Counted from the stretch's first letter, positions 25,218 through 37,544 are shown. The stretch is 64,000 bases of DNA from Micropterix aruncella (GCA_944548615.1 OX155954.1:5514924-5578923), one strand, 5' to 3'. Notes: generated by a model from the sequence alone, not told the origin. Program-made: numbers and translations.

Positions 25218-25537
25218 AGGTCGGTGTGTGTTATACAGTAGCGCTGAAAAGTAACGTGCACGCACACTAACTAGCTAATATGAGGATTACCAGGACCGTG
25301 GATGTTGCCAGTTAATGTACGAATAATTAAGTTTATAGGCATTAAATTACGCGGGTACATTAAATTATGTGGGTACCTTACGGTAAATTAAATTACGTGA
25401 AAATATTCCAATATTTTAAGCAATTATAAAACAAAGCCTTCGAAAAGCGTATGTCTGACTGTCTTTTGGATCGTGATAAACTCAAGAACCGCCTGACGGA
25501 TTTCGATGCGGTTTTCACTGTTCGTTAGAACTTCTCA

Positions 25538-25577
25538 TTTACCATTCCTCAGTTTCGAGGAATGGTAGAATGGTAAA
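25538..25577. repeat. Small double snap-back
   Basis: TACCATTCCTC (25540-25550) pairs with GAGGAATGGTA (25557-25567), and TTTACCATTC (25538-25547) pairs with GAATGGTAAA (25568-25577). The left arm can therefore pair with either of two right arms. Confidence 0.85.
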
Positions 25578-25603
25578 GTTGTAATACCATGAATATACTG
25601 TCT

Positions 25604-26028
25604 AACAAGTAAATATATTAAAAAGAATGAAAAACACGACTACCGTTAGGTACAGAAAGTGAGCTAATGTATTTATAATTATTTTTATTACGGTTTTTTA
25701 ATAAAATATTTGTGGGTTATGTATTTATCCATGTATACATGTATATTTTCGTAATTCATTCGATCAAACCTTTAATTTGATACTAAACACGACATATTTA
25801 TGTTAATTTATCGACATTTAGACATTTCGATTTTAGACGACTACTTCCTTGATATTTGGACAGTTAATTCTATGACACTCGGGATGACATAATGATTCTA
25901 ACAATACCACACACGTTTAAATCGGTTCAAGCGTATAGAAGTTATGGTGGAATAAAGAAACGGAAAACATACATAGATGAACCCTGAACACATGACACTC
26001 TTTTTTTGTTGGGCAGTTGTGTAAAAAA
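25604..26028 (+). repeat. Repeat M, copy 3
   Basis: Near-complete: leader ACAAGTAAATATATTAAAAA, AACACGACTACCGTTA, internal blocks, and the end GTTGGGCAGTTGTGTAAAAA. Confidence 0.9.
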
Positions 26029-26144
26029 GACGGCTGAACAGTGGCAAGTTTAGCGCTAGGTGGATGAAAAACAAGCGAGAGGCATTTTTGCCCATGAACA
26101 ACTGGAGATATATTCTATTTTAGTTTTTACTGTTAGTTGACGTT

Positions 26145-26803
26145 TGGGAGCTAACGGGCCCATGATGAGGTGGCCACGAAGACCCATGTGTTCAGGGTCG
26201 GTCACACTCACGGGTCAACACCCATCCGACGGCCTCCCCGCATGGGGTGTGAACCTGGATAGGACACTGGGTCAACCAGTCTCCCCTGGGAATCAAACCT
26301 CTGGCGCTCCTGGACGGTCTGCGCACCGAGCGGCGCAAGCCAATCGATTATGCTCTCCGACTAACAGTCGGGGGAGTCTGGGAACTGTATTGTTTCCTAT
26401 AGAGCGGGGGTGGTTGCCTACCTTACGGCGACTGCTCTTGAAATGACCATTGGCCATCCGATCCCGGTTCAGAGTCGGGCAAAGGACGCCTTGGTCCGCG
26501 ATAGATTCGGTGCACACCGTTTCACCGCTTCGTAAGGGAGAGGACCGCGCAAGCGACCTCGAACTCGGAACCAATCGAGAGACCGGAGAAATCTGGTCAC
26601 AATTGGAAGCAAGGGCGCGAGGGTCGGCCCGCCAGGTAACATTACTGGCTATCTCGCGGTAAAGGCGTTGGCTTCTTGCGGGTTGTGACGTAGCTGGACG
26701 TTGGATTGTTCTGTCCAAAGTCTTCTACGTTCACTGCAGGGCGACAGAACGAAAAAATCGTTAAAACGTCCTGTGGTGACGGGCTCGCCCGTTGTAGTTG
26801 ACA
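26145..26803 (+). repeat. Repeat G, copy 3
   Basis: Full-length copy, very close to copy 1 (same GGGAGCTAACGGGCCC start and GGTGACGGGCTCGCCCG end). Frames of 70-141 codons on both strands follow the repeat and are not genes. Confidence 0.9.
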
Positions 26804-26809
26804 CCGCAA

Positions 26810-28640
26810 GTTGCTAGTTGAAGTATCTTTCGAGGAAGGTTAAACTGTAAATAATAGCAATATGTCAAAAAGGCAATAAGCAATGATGAGTTATATCGAT
26901 AGAAAACGGTTACGAGTTGAGTAGATGAGTTAAAGCGATAGAAAACGGTTACAAAGCGCTAACCTACATATTATTTTATCATTTCTGTTTGGTAATCGAT
27001 ATCGATGAATCGACTGGTGACCTGGAGGGGGTGAGGGAAATAAAATATTTTGTATCTTAATCGTATTTATTGATAGTTTTATTTTTTGAATCCGTGGCTG
27101 TTTTAATGGTTTTATAAACGCGAGATCTACTGTTCACAAAACTACTACCTAGTATATATTTTTGTTCCCTTTGAACAAATATTGTACTCTATACATGGCG
27201 CGATCTAATCTAACTAAGTGTCTCTACCTTATCTAATTTGAGTTTGATGGCGTTCGCTCTCAAATTTTCCTTTACATCGTCTTTGTTTGTTGGCCGTATC
27301 TCGTGAAACGAGCAATTTTAACCCGCGTCGTGAAAGCGCCAGGATACACGTAACTGCATCAATAGTGGAATTGGTCGCCTGCAGTTTATGATAAACAACT
27401 ACTAACGGCCATAGAAGGTAGGAAAACGTCTACTTAGTGACGTGGAGACGTTTTTAGAGTTCTCTATCTTAAGTGGGAATACCTATTGTATGTATTCCTA
27501 TTGTATGTATTCCCCTACCTCATCAACAGTCAAGAAAGTGACCTCCTAATTACCATTATGTCTGTCAGTTAAATACTTAAGAAATATTAGTCATTTGAAC
27601 CCTATTGTCTCTCAACTATTGTCTGTGAATTCAAAAATATAGGATATACGTCTAGAAAACAAGTATTTCAGTATCTACTTAAGAATGATTTCAGAATAAT
27701 AAGCGGCTAACGTAGGGCACACTTAAGATGAGGGAAGAGCTAAGAATCGTCTGTTAATACGTCTGTAAGTAGATACGTAGAAAAATAAAGTTTAAATAGG
27801 GAAGTTAAAATGACTAGTACAATACTTGAAGTATGAGCAAATACAATACAAGTAGGGCCCTTTTCTGTTTCTGGGTGGTTGGAATCCGACAACAGTTTCA
27901 TGTGTTTAGTCTCATCTTGGCGTGTTCTCTGAGTGTTTATTGGTTTTGCTGACTATTAACAACTTTTTAACGTATTTCATAATTTTAGTTACCTACATAT
28001 TATCTGATTCCGAGCATTATCGGTAACATATATATTTCATTTGTTGATAATATACATTCAATAAAAAATAAGGCAAATGAATAGGCAAATTTTCATACAT
28101 TTCACATGACTTCGAATAAATAATAATTTATAATTACAAATAGCACTCATACCGTTCCACGGACACAAATAAAAATACCATTTCACAAACTTTAAATTTA
28201 TGTTTGATTCGGTTCTTTTCGTTTTAATAATTATTTATAGACATACTCTTCTAGTTTATTTGTAACGTTTTGGTATTCGTTATTTGTGTATTCATTATAT
28301 TCATTATATCCATTATACTCATTTTCATTTTCACTTTCAATAATAATTAATATTTCTTATTCTTAATGCAACCATCTTTCTTATTGTAAACGCACTTTTA
28401 AGTAGAGGGCTAAAAATCAATACCTATCCTTATCAATACCTAGCTTATCCTCTGTATGGAGATCACTGACGGATGTCTGAGCATTAGGCATTTGTTGGAG
28501 ACAGATTATAGTTCTGTATTTGAATACTACGTCAATTAATATATTAATCACCGTTAAAGAATATTTTTGTTCTTTATTTCTTAATATGTATTTTTTCCCA
28601 AATTCCTTAATAGAAAAATAATTAAAAACCTGTTTTATAT
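26810..28640. other. Non-coding stretch with small duplications
   Basis: A CGATAGAAAACGGTTAC block is repeated at about 26899 and 26937, and TATTGTATGTATTCC is repeated near 27483-27510. No gene recognised. Confidence 0.4.
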
Positions 28641-28647
28641 GTAATAA

Positions 28648-28971
28648 TGTACTCGACTGCCTTTCTTTGGAACTAAAATCGGATATTAGTTCGTGTGAGA
28701 GAGACAGGGCAGTACGTCAGAGCGGAATGTCAAATTAACGGAAAATTGTGAAATTAACACTTTTCCGAATCAAAACTACCCACCCAAGCTAAATCTAACA
28801 CCGCACGAAATGTGTTCAAAACGTATTCGGGCGTCTATAAGTGCGGCAGGTAGTTTTGGTGCGGGAAAATTGACGACAGTTCATTTCATATTCCGTTCTA
28901 ACGTATTGCCCTGTCTCGTTCGGTTGAACTAAGTTCCTATTTTAGTTTACGAAGAAACGCAATCGAGCCCA
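28648..28971 (+). mobile_element. Foldback MITE T, copy 1
   Basis: The right end CGCAATCGAGCCCA and the decayed left end TGTACTCGACTGCC are inverted repeats. Inner arms also pair (GAGACAGGGCAGTACG with the inverse of CGTATTGCCCTGTCTC). Same family as 51012-51291 and 61592-61891. No coding capacity. Confidence 0.8.
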
Positions 28972-29542
28972 TTACATACTAATATATTATTATTTAATAT
29001 GGTTTAGATTAGTATTTTATATAAACAACTTGTGCTATGTACCTACATAATTAAAATTGTTTTTAATGAAAAACGAAAATTTTCAATAACGAAAACCAAG
29101 CGTATTGATATAAAAACGATTATTTCAAGTAGAAAGCATATTTTTCTAAAGGGCGTGAAATTCGAAGCTTCCAATCTCATCGTGATGGTGAAAAGATTTA
29201 TTACAATCACATGGCGAAACAATGAAAGAAACGTCACCACCGCCGGTGATTACATCCGTAATGGAAAATATTAAGTAAAGAATACAAAGACTTCGTGCGA
29301 AAACGTTTCTATCAAAAGCACAATGATGCGGCTGCAGAAGAAATCGTATCGGCCCGCGGCCCACTTTCATGGCGCCGCTTAAATACAGAATGCGTACTGC
29401 CATCTAGCAAATATACCAGAAACTAACACAGCGCGACGTTTCGTCGATCGCCTAGAGATGGCAGTCGCTCAATGATAGTCACATCAATCGTCGACAGATG
29501 GCGCTGTTCGTTAAAAATAATACAAAAAATAAATGGACTCAC

Positions 29543-29640
29543 CAGTCTCGCTCTTCTTCGGTGACTTGTGCCACTGATGCCGAACCTTCTGAGACCAGCT
29601 CGTAGGACTTTTCCTCCCTCTCGCAGCACGCTCCCGAATT
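29543..29640 (-). CDS. Candidate 98-bp coding exon downstream of the large exon
   Basis: The minus strand shows an acceptor (TTTGTTTCACAG before 29640) and a donor (GTGAGT from 29542). The preceding exon's donor leaves two bases of a codon. Joined in that phase, this exon reads RERAARGRKSPTSWSQKVRH then QWHKSPKKSE with no stop and leaves one base. All three frames of the exon are open, so phase alone does not prove it. The alternative frame (EKSYELVSEGSASVAQ...) is also protein-like. It is probably part of the same transcription unit as 32575-35286, with ~2.9 kb of intron between. Transcript data would settle it. Confidence 0.45.
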
Positions 29641-29778
29641 CTGTGAAACAAATTGCAATGCCGTTTCATATCGAGCGAAAGCATTACTGAATAAAATTAT
29701 GTGAAGCTCGCCAATCTGATAAGAACTTCCATGTTATCTCTGTTTAATCCGCCGACAAAAGCAAATATTGAATATTAA

Positions 29779-30092
29779 TTGCCCTACCTTTGGGTTATTA
29801 TTCAAAAAGTAGGTAAGAATCATTGGGGTTTTCATTAGATTTCTTAATAACAATATTTGTTTACAATATACCAAACATTTTTTTACACAATAAAGGGCGA
29901 TTCTAAATACAAAAAGGGTAATACATTGGGTATTACCCTTTTTTGTTAGAATCGTATGAACAATTTGACGTATCACGTACGCTTTGTGGGTTTAGTTTAA
30001 TTTTTTTTTTGGTTTTGTACCCAAACGTACGTGATACGGTATGTTGCGTACAGGCGATAATATAACGGACGTATCACGTACGTTCGTATAGG
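29779..30092 (+). repeat. Dispersed repeat R, copy 2, with GTATCACGTACG motifs
   Basis: Matches 541-715 from CTTTGGGTTATTATTC to CAATTTGACGTATC. Just after it, GTATCACGTACG occurs at 29970-29981, inverted at 30026-30037, and direct again at 30071-30082. Confidence 0.75.
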
Positions 30093-30094
30093 TA

Positions 30095-30785
30095 GGGCGG
30101 CTAAATAATCCTATGTAATTTTCTATTTTTGAATAAAAACCAAACCAGAAGCACGATACTATAAGGTTACATGGTATCTCATTGCAAAATCAATATAAAA
30201 GCATTATCACATTGCAAAATCAATATAAAAGGTATAATTAGAAATTATGTTTTAGTTATTTTTTTATAGGAATAATTAGAAAAAAAAGGTCTTAAGTATC
30301 ATGTGTTATTTTTTTTTCATTTTATAATCTTTTATACATGTTATGATATACTGATGTGATATACTATTATGATATGAGGATATACTTATAAATATATATA
30401 TTTTTAATTATTATTGTTATTTAATTATATTATTTGATATTCCATCGAAACCATCTTACATTATTTATTATAGGATGGTATCTCATTTAAGTTTTAATTT
30501 GAATTTTTTATCATCCATTTTTTTGTGTAAATGGTGTAAATTATAAATGGTATTAGTCCTAAGTCTTGATTCCATTAAGCACAATTTAATTCGTTATATA
30601 CTGTAAATTACCACGAATGTAATAATAACACAATAAATACGCAGACAAATATCGATAAAAAACGACCAAAATGACTATAATTATTATAATATTCGGGTAA
30701 TGTGCACGTTGTACAACTCGATTGTTAGAAGTCGCATGGAAACAAATGCAGCTATTTGAAATCCGCATGAAGTTGTCTATATCCT
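30095..30785. other. Intronic A+T-rich DNA
   Basis: The block CATTGCAAAATCAATATAAA is duplicated around 30180-30231. Otherwise no feature seen. Probably intron of the minus-strand host gene. Confidence 0.4.
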
Positions 30786-30789
30786 CATG

Positions 30790-31332
30790 CTGAAAAAGGT
30801 ACAGAAGTGTTTTTTGAGATTTTAGTACTTCCAGCAGTACGAATATTATCCATTTTTGTATCCGATTGCATTTATCACAGGCATGGTTGGCTATAATTAT
30901 CTCTGTCTCAGAAGAGAAATGTTGACCATGTCCTATGTTTTGAATCTAATTCGTGGTAAAAGCACCCTAGCTTACTAGCCAAGGTGAGTCTTCTCGTACC
31001 AAATAATTATCTTTGTGCACGATCGCACCATCATTTCGCGGAACCGTTCTCGCGCACTAACCTTACGAGGTGGAATTTGTTGGCGCGTGCTTTGCGGCGC
31101 ATGAAATTCACTCGATTGCACCAGATTTTGATTTTTTAACCGCCAACCCTCACTCGTTTAAATTGCAGGCTATTAATTATTTATTCTTATATGATAGCTA
31201 GTATTTTAAGTGTCATTGCATTTGTATACTTACGGTGATATTTTTATTAATTTTACTTTTCAATGCCTTTGTTTTACTATAATATTGATTAGTAATGAGC
31301 GAATAATAAACAAATAAATAAATAAATAAGAT
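30790..31332 (+). mobile_element. LINE 3' end with (AAAT)n tail
   Basis: One frame (to ~30980) reads YFQQYEYYPFLYPIAFITGM then VGYNYLCLRREMLTMSYVLN. After a frameshift a second frame reads VPNNYLCARSHHHFAEPFSR then TNLTRWNLLARALRRM, with a stop at 31137-31139. This is the C-terminal region typical of Jockey/I-type LINEs (GYYPFLYP...RR...VPxNxLRxR). The 3' UTR ends in AAATAAATAAATAAAT near 31310-31330. The orientation is opposite to the host gene. Confidence 0.8.
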
Positions 31333-31334
31333 TT

Positions 31335-31950
31335 CGTTTTTTAAAATAACATATTCCAATGTCAATTCTTGAGTCAATAAGTTGATAAATCAAAAGATTG
31401 GTATATCAAAAGATTGGTATAAAAATAAAGATTGGTATTTTATTATTATTATTTTACTACATATTTGTACACCTACTGAGGTAGAACAGATCATCTAAAA
31501 ATATTTTACCTATTATAAGTGAATAATATAATTAAACAGTGAGCAGCTTGACTTTTATAAACATATTCCCTGAATTATAGCTGAAACAATCGTAATCAGT
31601 CTTTCGTAAAATATTAAAAAGCTTCAAATCAACTTGAAAATTGAGAATCAACCAAAAACTACGATAAGACATCATTTGTAAAAATATCATTTGTAAAAAT
31701 ATAAACACCAAAAAACATATCAAAATATAAATTACAGTCAGACCAAGAGCGTAAAAATTAATTCGATGAAGAAAAATATTTTACAGCGGCAATAATAGGT
31801 CTGCCAGTTTCAATAGAAACTTTCAGATGCATCTTGTGTCGGTTTCTTATTGTAGTTTTTCTTTTATTTATCATTATCATGTTTCTTTAGTGGGTTTTGC
31901 GTAACCAAATAATAAAACTATTGAAAGCGGCGTTATAAATGTAACAAAGG
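31335..31950. other. Intronic A+T-rich DNA
   Basis: No gene or clear element. Small duplications such as AAAGATTGGTAT (31392-31435) and AAAAATATCATTTGTAAAAA (31680-31700). Confidence 0.4.
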
Positions 31951-31959
31951 CTGATAACC

Positions 31960-32331
31960 ATTGAGTCAGTTACTGGCTCCAAACTCAAAACAAGTGAGCG
32001 CTGACCCGGTACTATCAAGTCTTTCATCGTGTAAATTGATTTCAAGTCAGTACAGCGCTGTGGCGTCAATGCTGACTTCAATCCCCCCCACACGCGCCAG
32101 CGCTACTGACCACGTGTAAACGCCGAAGGCAGTAGTTAGCCAGTCGCTGTCACTTCATTGGAGGGATACGTCAAGTCGTCCGGGAAATTTTAACTAGCGA
32201 AAATGACGCATTTTTCCCAACTGACTTCACTACCATGCGTACACCCTAAAGAAATACTTACGGCTGACTGACCGCGGGTAAACAGAATGTCAGTTCTAGG
32301 CGCCAGCACTGACGCCTATAACTGAGTCAAT
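31960..32331. mobile_element. Possible small inverted-repeat element, 372 bp
   Basis: ATTGAGTCAGTTA at 31960-31972 pairs with TAACTGAGTCAAT at 32319-32331 (12 of 13). The inside is rich in CAGTGC/GCGCTGAC-like words and GC-richer than its flanks. No target duplication is evident, so the MITE call is tentative. Confidence 0.4.
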
Positions 32332-32334
32332 GAA

Positions 32335-32570
32335 AATCTACACTTAATGTTTACATGCTGTTTTGAGAGAAATACTGACACTGTATATTTTTTAAAGTAT
32401 CAGTTGATTCGTCATGATTCATGCTAGAACTATTGTGTAAAGGATTTAAGATAACATGACGATCTCCTCTCCCTGTGATTATTTAAAAGGCCATTGTTTC
32501 TACGTATGTATCTATACCAATTGATGACTAATGGGATGCGTGTTTATTAGTGCATTGACATATTTGGTAC
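32335..32570. other. Start of the intron after the large exon
   Basis: Donor GTAAGT begins at 32574 on the minus strand. No other feature. Confidence 0.4.
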
Positions 32571-32574
32571 TTAC

Positions 32575-35222
32575 ATTACGACTGTGTTGTCATTTGTCCT
32601 ATCCTCTGCTTCAGAGACATCAACCCAATCATCGCTTCGATCGCTCAGGCTGACTTCGCTCGTAGCTGGTCCGTAGCAGACAGGCTCTTGCGCCCCAATT
32701 ATGCTCACAACGGAGCGCTGGCCATAAAGGCTGTTAGTCTTCTGTTCACTGGAAATTGTAGAATGACTGAAGTTTGATACAGTATCAAATGAAAGCCTCT
32801 TTCCAGGAGATATGTTCACTTTGCTCCTCATTTTGACTCCACTGTGCGGACTGTTTGGAATGCTCTCATAGCAATTGTTCACCGATGTCGAATCCGGGTG
32901 CTTTATAACATCGTACAGATTCTCGTTCCCATTTAGCGTATCGTAGCTATTGGTGCTCTGGGTGTAAGACAACTGTTTCTTGCTTTTCGCGGGAGCTTTA
33001 TTCGCGTCTGCTGGAATTTTTTCATAGATCTTTTCGTACCCTATCGAGGAGGCGTTACTCTCCGATTTCGCGACGTAACTTTTTGGTATTGAGCCTTTGT
33101 TCGGCTCTGGCAGTGGCTGCTGTTGAATCTTAGAAGCGATTAGCAGCCTTGGAGGTGACATAGGCGGGCCTCGACAATAATCGTAGCCATCATCGCTATC
33201 TCCATCGCCGCGCGTTCTCTGCTCCGGAATTTTATTAGCGCAATATTCATAGTTCTGAACACTGCAATCATCTCCTTCAGGATGCGATCTCAATTCAAAC
33301 AAACACTGATAAATATTCTCTTCGCCGCCGGCGAGAACTTCCGGTAGCGGACAAGACCTTATTTTCGTCAAACTATTAAACTGCTCGCTTCCAATCTCAG
33401 TCGTTTCTCGAAACGGTTCTAAAATCTCATAGTCATCTTCTTCTATCTTTTTCTCAAAATTATTTACAGCTTCCAAGTTTATCGCTTCAGCTACAATCAA
33501 ATCGTCCTTTTCTGATAATTCCGCAATAACAGCAATATTCACAGCTTCAACCTCACGTTTTTCTTTCTTTAAGCTTTCGGCTATTTCTTGCTTTTTCGTT
33601 TCTAATAATAAATCAGTCTTTTTGAATAACAAATCAACGGACGGCGAAATCGGCTCATGAGATTCTTCATTTGGGCTATCTACATTAAGTTCAGAAACAT
33701 TGTAATACGTCTGATCTTTCTTCCAGAGAAACGATTCATTCGGCGTGAGGTTCAAACTGATTTTTTGATATATCTCGTCTTCTGCTGAATTTACTTCTAC
33801 AAATTTCGATGAGATATCATTGATTAGACGATTCGCCAGGTCTTCGTTATCAATCAAATTCAGCAATTCGGTTGTTTCGGATATCGGCTCGACGTGCTTC
33901 AGCAACTGCAGTTTGCTGCCTTTCAAAAAATTCGGCCGAAATTTAAATTTCTCATAAATATTTTTCCTATTTGATTCTAAACCTGCGTCGTCGCTTGAAT
34001 TCGACACTTCCGTAGCGTTCGGATTTAACATTTTAATTTTTGGTTTTCCTTCGCGTATAACTACATTCTTTGTCATTGTGAGCGACAGCTTCTTTTCTGG
34101 TATAACAGGCTTCGCAGGTATAGCAGGTTTTATTCTTTCAGGTACCGATTGTTCTTTTACTTCTTCTGCTTTTGGATAAGTTTTTGTGGCATTAGTTGTG
34201 TTTTCGAAGTGTTTTATTTTTTCTAAGAATTCCTTCTCGCTTACGTCTTTTGGCTCAACTTTTTCCATCGGTGAGGGTTTGCGTTTCTTCTTAATACTGT
34301 TGCGTTTTCGGGAATGGCTATCGGATTTTACTCGATGCACCGTCTTACGGGAGCTCGACGAACGATCGCTGTCAGCTGCGCTTTCACTCGCCGATTTTTT
34401 CTTCAAATTCATTTTTTTCTTAGCCGATGGTTTAATTTTTGTGACAATTTTAAAGCTCGTGCCCGGTGTGAGGGTCGATGAAGGCGTCGAGCTGTTGCTA
34501 TCGGAAGCTTTATTTTGTATTTTCTCAATAACTTTAGCGAATTTCGGCTGGTTCAAGATGCCATCCTTTTCTTTGATCATTTCATTGAACTTTTGAGTTA
34601 ACTCCGCAACTTTACTGCCGTTAAGTTTAGTCGTGGTTCTGACGGAGTTTGAGGAAGTTCTTCTATTTGGAATCGGACCGTTTCTAATTTTAAAACTTAT
34701 TTTACGAGGTGAATTTCCTGACAGTTTTTTTACTAGTGGTATTTTCTCGGATGTCGTTAATTGAGATTCTAAGAATTTTTGCTTTGCTCTATTCGCTCTA
34801 TCGCCTCCGCCAGTGACACGTGAGTCGTCATTGTTTACAGACTTGGTTATTTTGGGAGGATTTGCTGTTGCTGATTGAGTTTTGTAATTATTGTCTACTG
34901 CGTTAATTTCTGTTACATCAGTCTTAGGATCATTGATATGTTTTAAATTATCATTGGCGTTGTTGAGAGTAGATACTGTTTTGCATGAATATAAAGCAGA
35001 TCGGTTGACTTCCAGTCGTTCGCAATTTGTTTCATTCTTTTCATTTTGCATTTCGCTCTTTTGTGAATCTGAGTCATCTTCAGATTTGGTTAGATCGATG
35101 ATCTGATAGAGAACTGTTTTTTTCGTCGAGAGAGGTGAGTATTCCGAGTGTATTTTGACTGGATTTGAAGTTCCGTTGAGAGGTGGAGACCGAGCATTTT
35201 GCTGGATCACCGCTGTCTTCAT
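32575..35222 (-). CDS. Large 5' coding exon, disordered tyrosine-motif protein, 882 codons
   Basis: The only long host coding sequence here. The exon runs from acceptor TTATTTTTTCAG before 35286 to donor GTAAGT at 32574. Translation most likely starts at the ATG at 35222; an upstream ATG-ATG in the 64-base leader is closed by a stop. No catalytic domain is visible. Residues ~265-315 are Lys/Arg/Ser-rich (possible nuclear signals), and ~367-377 (PAIPAKPVIPE) looks like an SH3 ligand. About 637-790 holds repeated acidic Tyr motifs (EENIYQ, YEKIYEKI, ENLYDVI, CYESIP) like SH2-binding sites, and an SDDWVDVSEAED segment lies at ~863-874. Low complexity suggests a scaffold or the N-terminal regulatory part of a signalling enzyme; a Rho-GEF is possible but unproven. 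The exon ends in phase 2. The stop just after the donor is probably intronic. Confidence 0.85.
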
Positions 35223-35286
35223 TTTCAAGAGTGGGCGTGGTCAGGGAGTGGTCTCCGGGGCATCATGGGTGCTGCTGATGGATAGT
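35223..35286 (-). other. 5' UTR part of the large exon and splice acceptor
   Basis: The 64 bases between acceptor and ATG contain a 7-codon upstream ORF (ATGATGCCCCGGAGACC... ending TGA). A pyrimidine-rich tract (TTATTTCTCTTATTTTTTCAG without its last base) precedes the exon, so at least one more 5' exon lies at higher coordinates, not identified here. Confidence 0.65.
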
Positions 35287-35289
35287 CTG

Positions 35290-37210
35290 AAAAAATAAGA
35301 GAAATAAATTGTTTAAATATTGATTATGTTTGTACAGCGATAAAATATACGGTGTAGGAATGATACTCATTTTAAAACCTGTGTAAAAGTTTGATGATAG
35401 GTTACTGAGGTTGTAATCAATGTTATTGATGGATTTACACGGGTGATATTTATCTAAGCTTATCATTCGCGAATGTTTCATCTCCAGGCATTTAATTATT
35501 AGTATAAGCCTGCTGTGTCTTATCTACAGAATCAAAATATTCATATCTGTCATGTACCCGATATATTCTGAAATACTCATATCTGATAGCAGGAGTATTC
35601 ATCTCTGTCATGTAGTGCATCTATATCATTGTAGACCGTTAAGATCCTGCGGTGAAAATCTTTCCCAGAAATCACAAATTCTAGAGCCAGCACTGCGCAG
35701 GTGCTTTCTTTAAATATTCGGTTATTTCTACCATAAATAACTCAATAAACTTTGAAAGGGTGGCTAATTTGCTAGATTGTTCTGTTGTAATATCAGTTCT
35801 TTAGGGAGTTCATTGAAATAAAGAGACATATTATATAAGGGAATAAGTACCTATTTTAAAAACTAAAAAAATCACGATTTTACCTCCTGATCACAATATA
35901 TAAACTAAAGAACTATTGAGACATGTCAAACGAGCCCAAATTTGATTGGGTTATTGCTAACCATCGAGTCCCTATCACCAGCGTATTGTCATCAGAAGTG
36001 AATAAGTGAGCTAAGTTTCAAATCGAAATGATATACGTTATTAGAAGAGAGTGAAACGTGACTTGTAAGATTCCTTCAAAATGTCACAGGTCAAGCTAAT
36101 AAAATCGTGTTGATAAGAAGATATGCTTTTATTTAATGGTTCGAGAAGGTAATAAAGTGTTTCAAAACGCTAAGACTAAAATATGTCTGCAATATTCCCT
36201 TAGTCAGATTATTTAAATAGGACATTAAAGTGCTTCTCTTCAGTTGTTGAATTTATATAAGTATATTATTATTACTTATCCATTTTTTCTACTTTTTTTA
36301 AAAAGATGCTTTGAGGGGTTTTAATATTGTGTTTATACAACAAGCATACTGAGAGTCGGCCGGCCAGATATTACGAACCCATTTTTTTGGGATTCGTGGA
36401 ACCTAAAAAAATGCAAATCATCTGAAATCTCATTGTTTAAGTCCCGTCTAGTCTTCATAAAAAGTCATCGGTTCCCAATACAATCTGGCTAAATTAAACG
36501 CTAAAGGTCGTCCCTACATTGCTATGGATCAAATAGCTATCCCTTAGCAGTCGTTGCTCGTAATAATTTATTTTTATTTGGATTAACACCTTAATTTCGA
36601 CTCCATATATAATAATCAAAAATAGATTTCTCTCAAACTCAAATTTCTTCACGGTTTAGAACAGTTAGAACCAGAAAACCGAAAAAAATGTCTTTACATC
36701 TTTCTGTCTGTCTGTCTCATCGATATGTCAAGAACGCGTTGTTCGATTTCGAAAATTCTTTCGCTAATTTGTTTTATTTATCAATAGGAAGAGTCCAAAC
36801 ATCAGTTAATTGAAACTTCAAGCGGTAAAATCCGATTTTGTTTTGATAAAATAAAAATAATCATTAGAGCAACGTTTTAATTTCAATCTAGTTTACCATT
36901 TCGGGAGGGCCACTGCAAAACTGTTGCGGTTCACGTCTATAGGACAAACGTCGATTGAAAATACTTGTCGACAAGCCAACGACTTAATCGACAAGAGAGG
37001 CGCGTATATCGATTGGTTTAATTTGGCATGCACCTCAGGAGCAATCAATACGCGTTCGTTGTTCTAAATGCCGAACGAGCGCTATCACTTTCTACGGACA
37101 TTCGTGTAGTTTTTTATTGATGTCCGATTTTGTTTTTAGCATTAGCAAAAGCGCAAGCGTCGCCCAAGATGGCGCGTGCGCTGGATTTAAATTGTTTTTA
37201 TCAAAAGTAA
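35290..37210. other. Upstream intron, no exon recognised
   Basis: A+T-rich non-coding DNA. 36895-37090 is GC-richer but lacks a supported exon or promoter. Confidence 0.4.
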
Positions 37211-37214
37211 CGAA

Positions 37215-37540
37215 AGACCTCAAGAGAAGCTCGCAATTAAACAACCGAACCTGGTCAACAGCTCTTAGCCGCTGCTTCTCCACAACAAGTCATAGCCACA
37301 CTTTCACAGCAGACTCTTCGCCACACCAGAAACTTTTTTTGGAATTTGAATAGCTTTTTACAGAGAAAAAATCAACTCGGAAGAGGCAGCGAAAAACCCC
37401 TTCGAATGATTCCTGTCCACGAGATTATTACAACAAAGGCATTAACCAACTCCGAGTAAAAATGGCAAAACTCTATACATAATAGGGGTCAATATTTTGA
37501 TTAATTAATTTTACGAGTTAGGTACATATAAAAATGTTGG
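37215..37540 (+). pseudogene. mariner-type transposase relic, second copy
   Basis: Broken plus-strand frames give a PLLLHNKS-type segment, FFGI, KINSEEAAKNPFE and a final LTPSK-like end near 37458. These line up with the HDNARP, HFFxNLD, INSxEEAxxAFxEF and C-terminal parts of mariner transposases. The block AAAGGCATTAACCAACTC near the end is also in the 1370 relic. The HDN Asp is lost (HNK). Confidence 0.65.
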
Positions 37541-37544
37541 CCCT

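Noticed and set aside
32571..32574. TAA after the ATG at the end of the 883-codon frame as the true stop
   Set aside because: It lies inside a GTAAGT splice donor, so the protein most likely continues in another exon.
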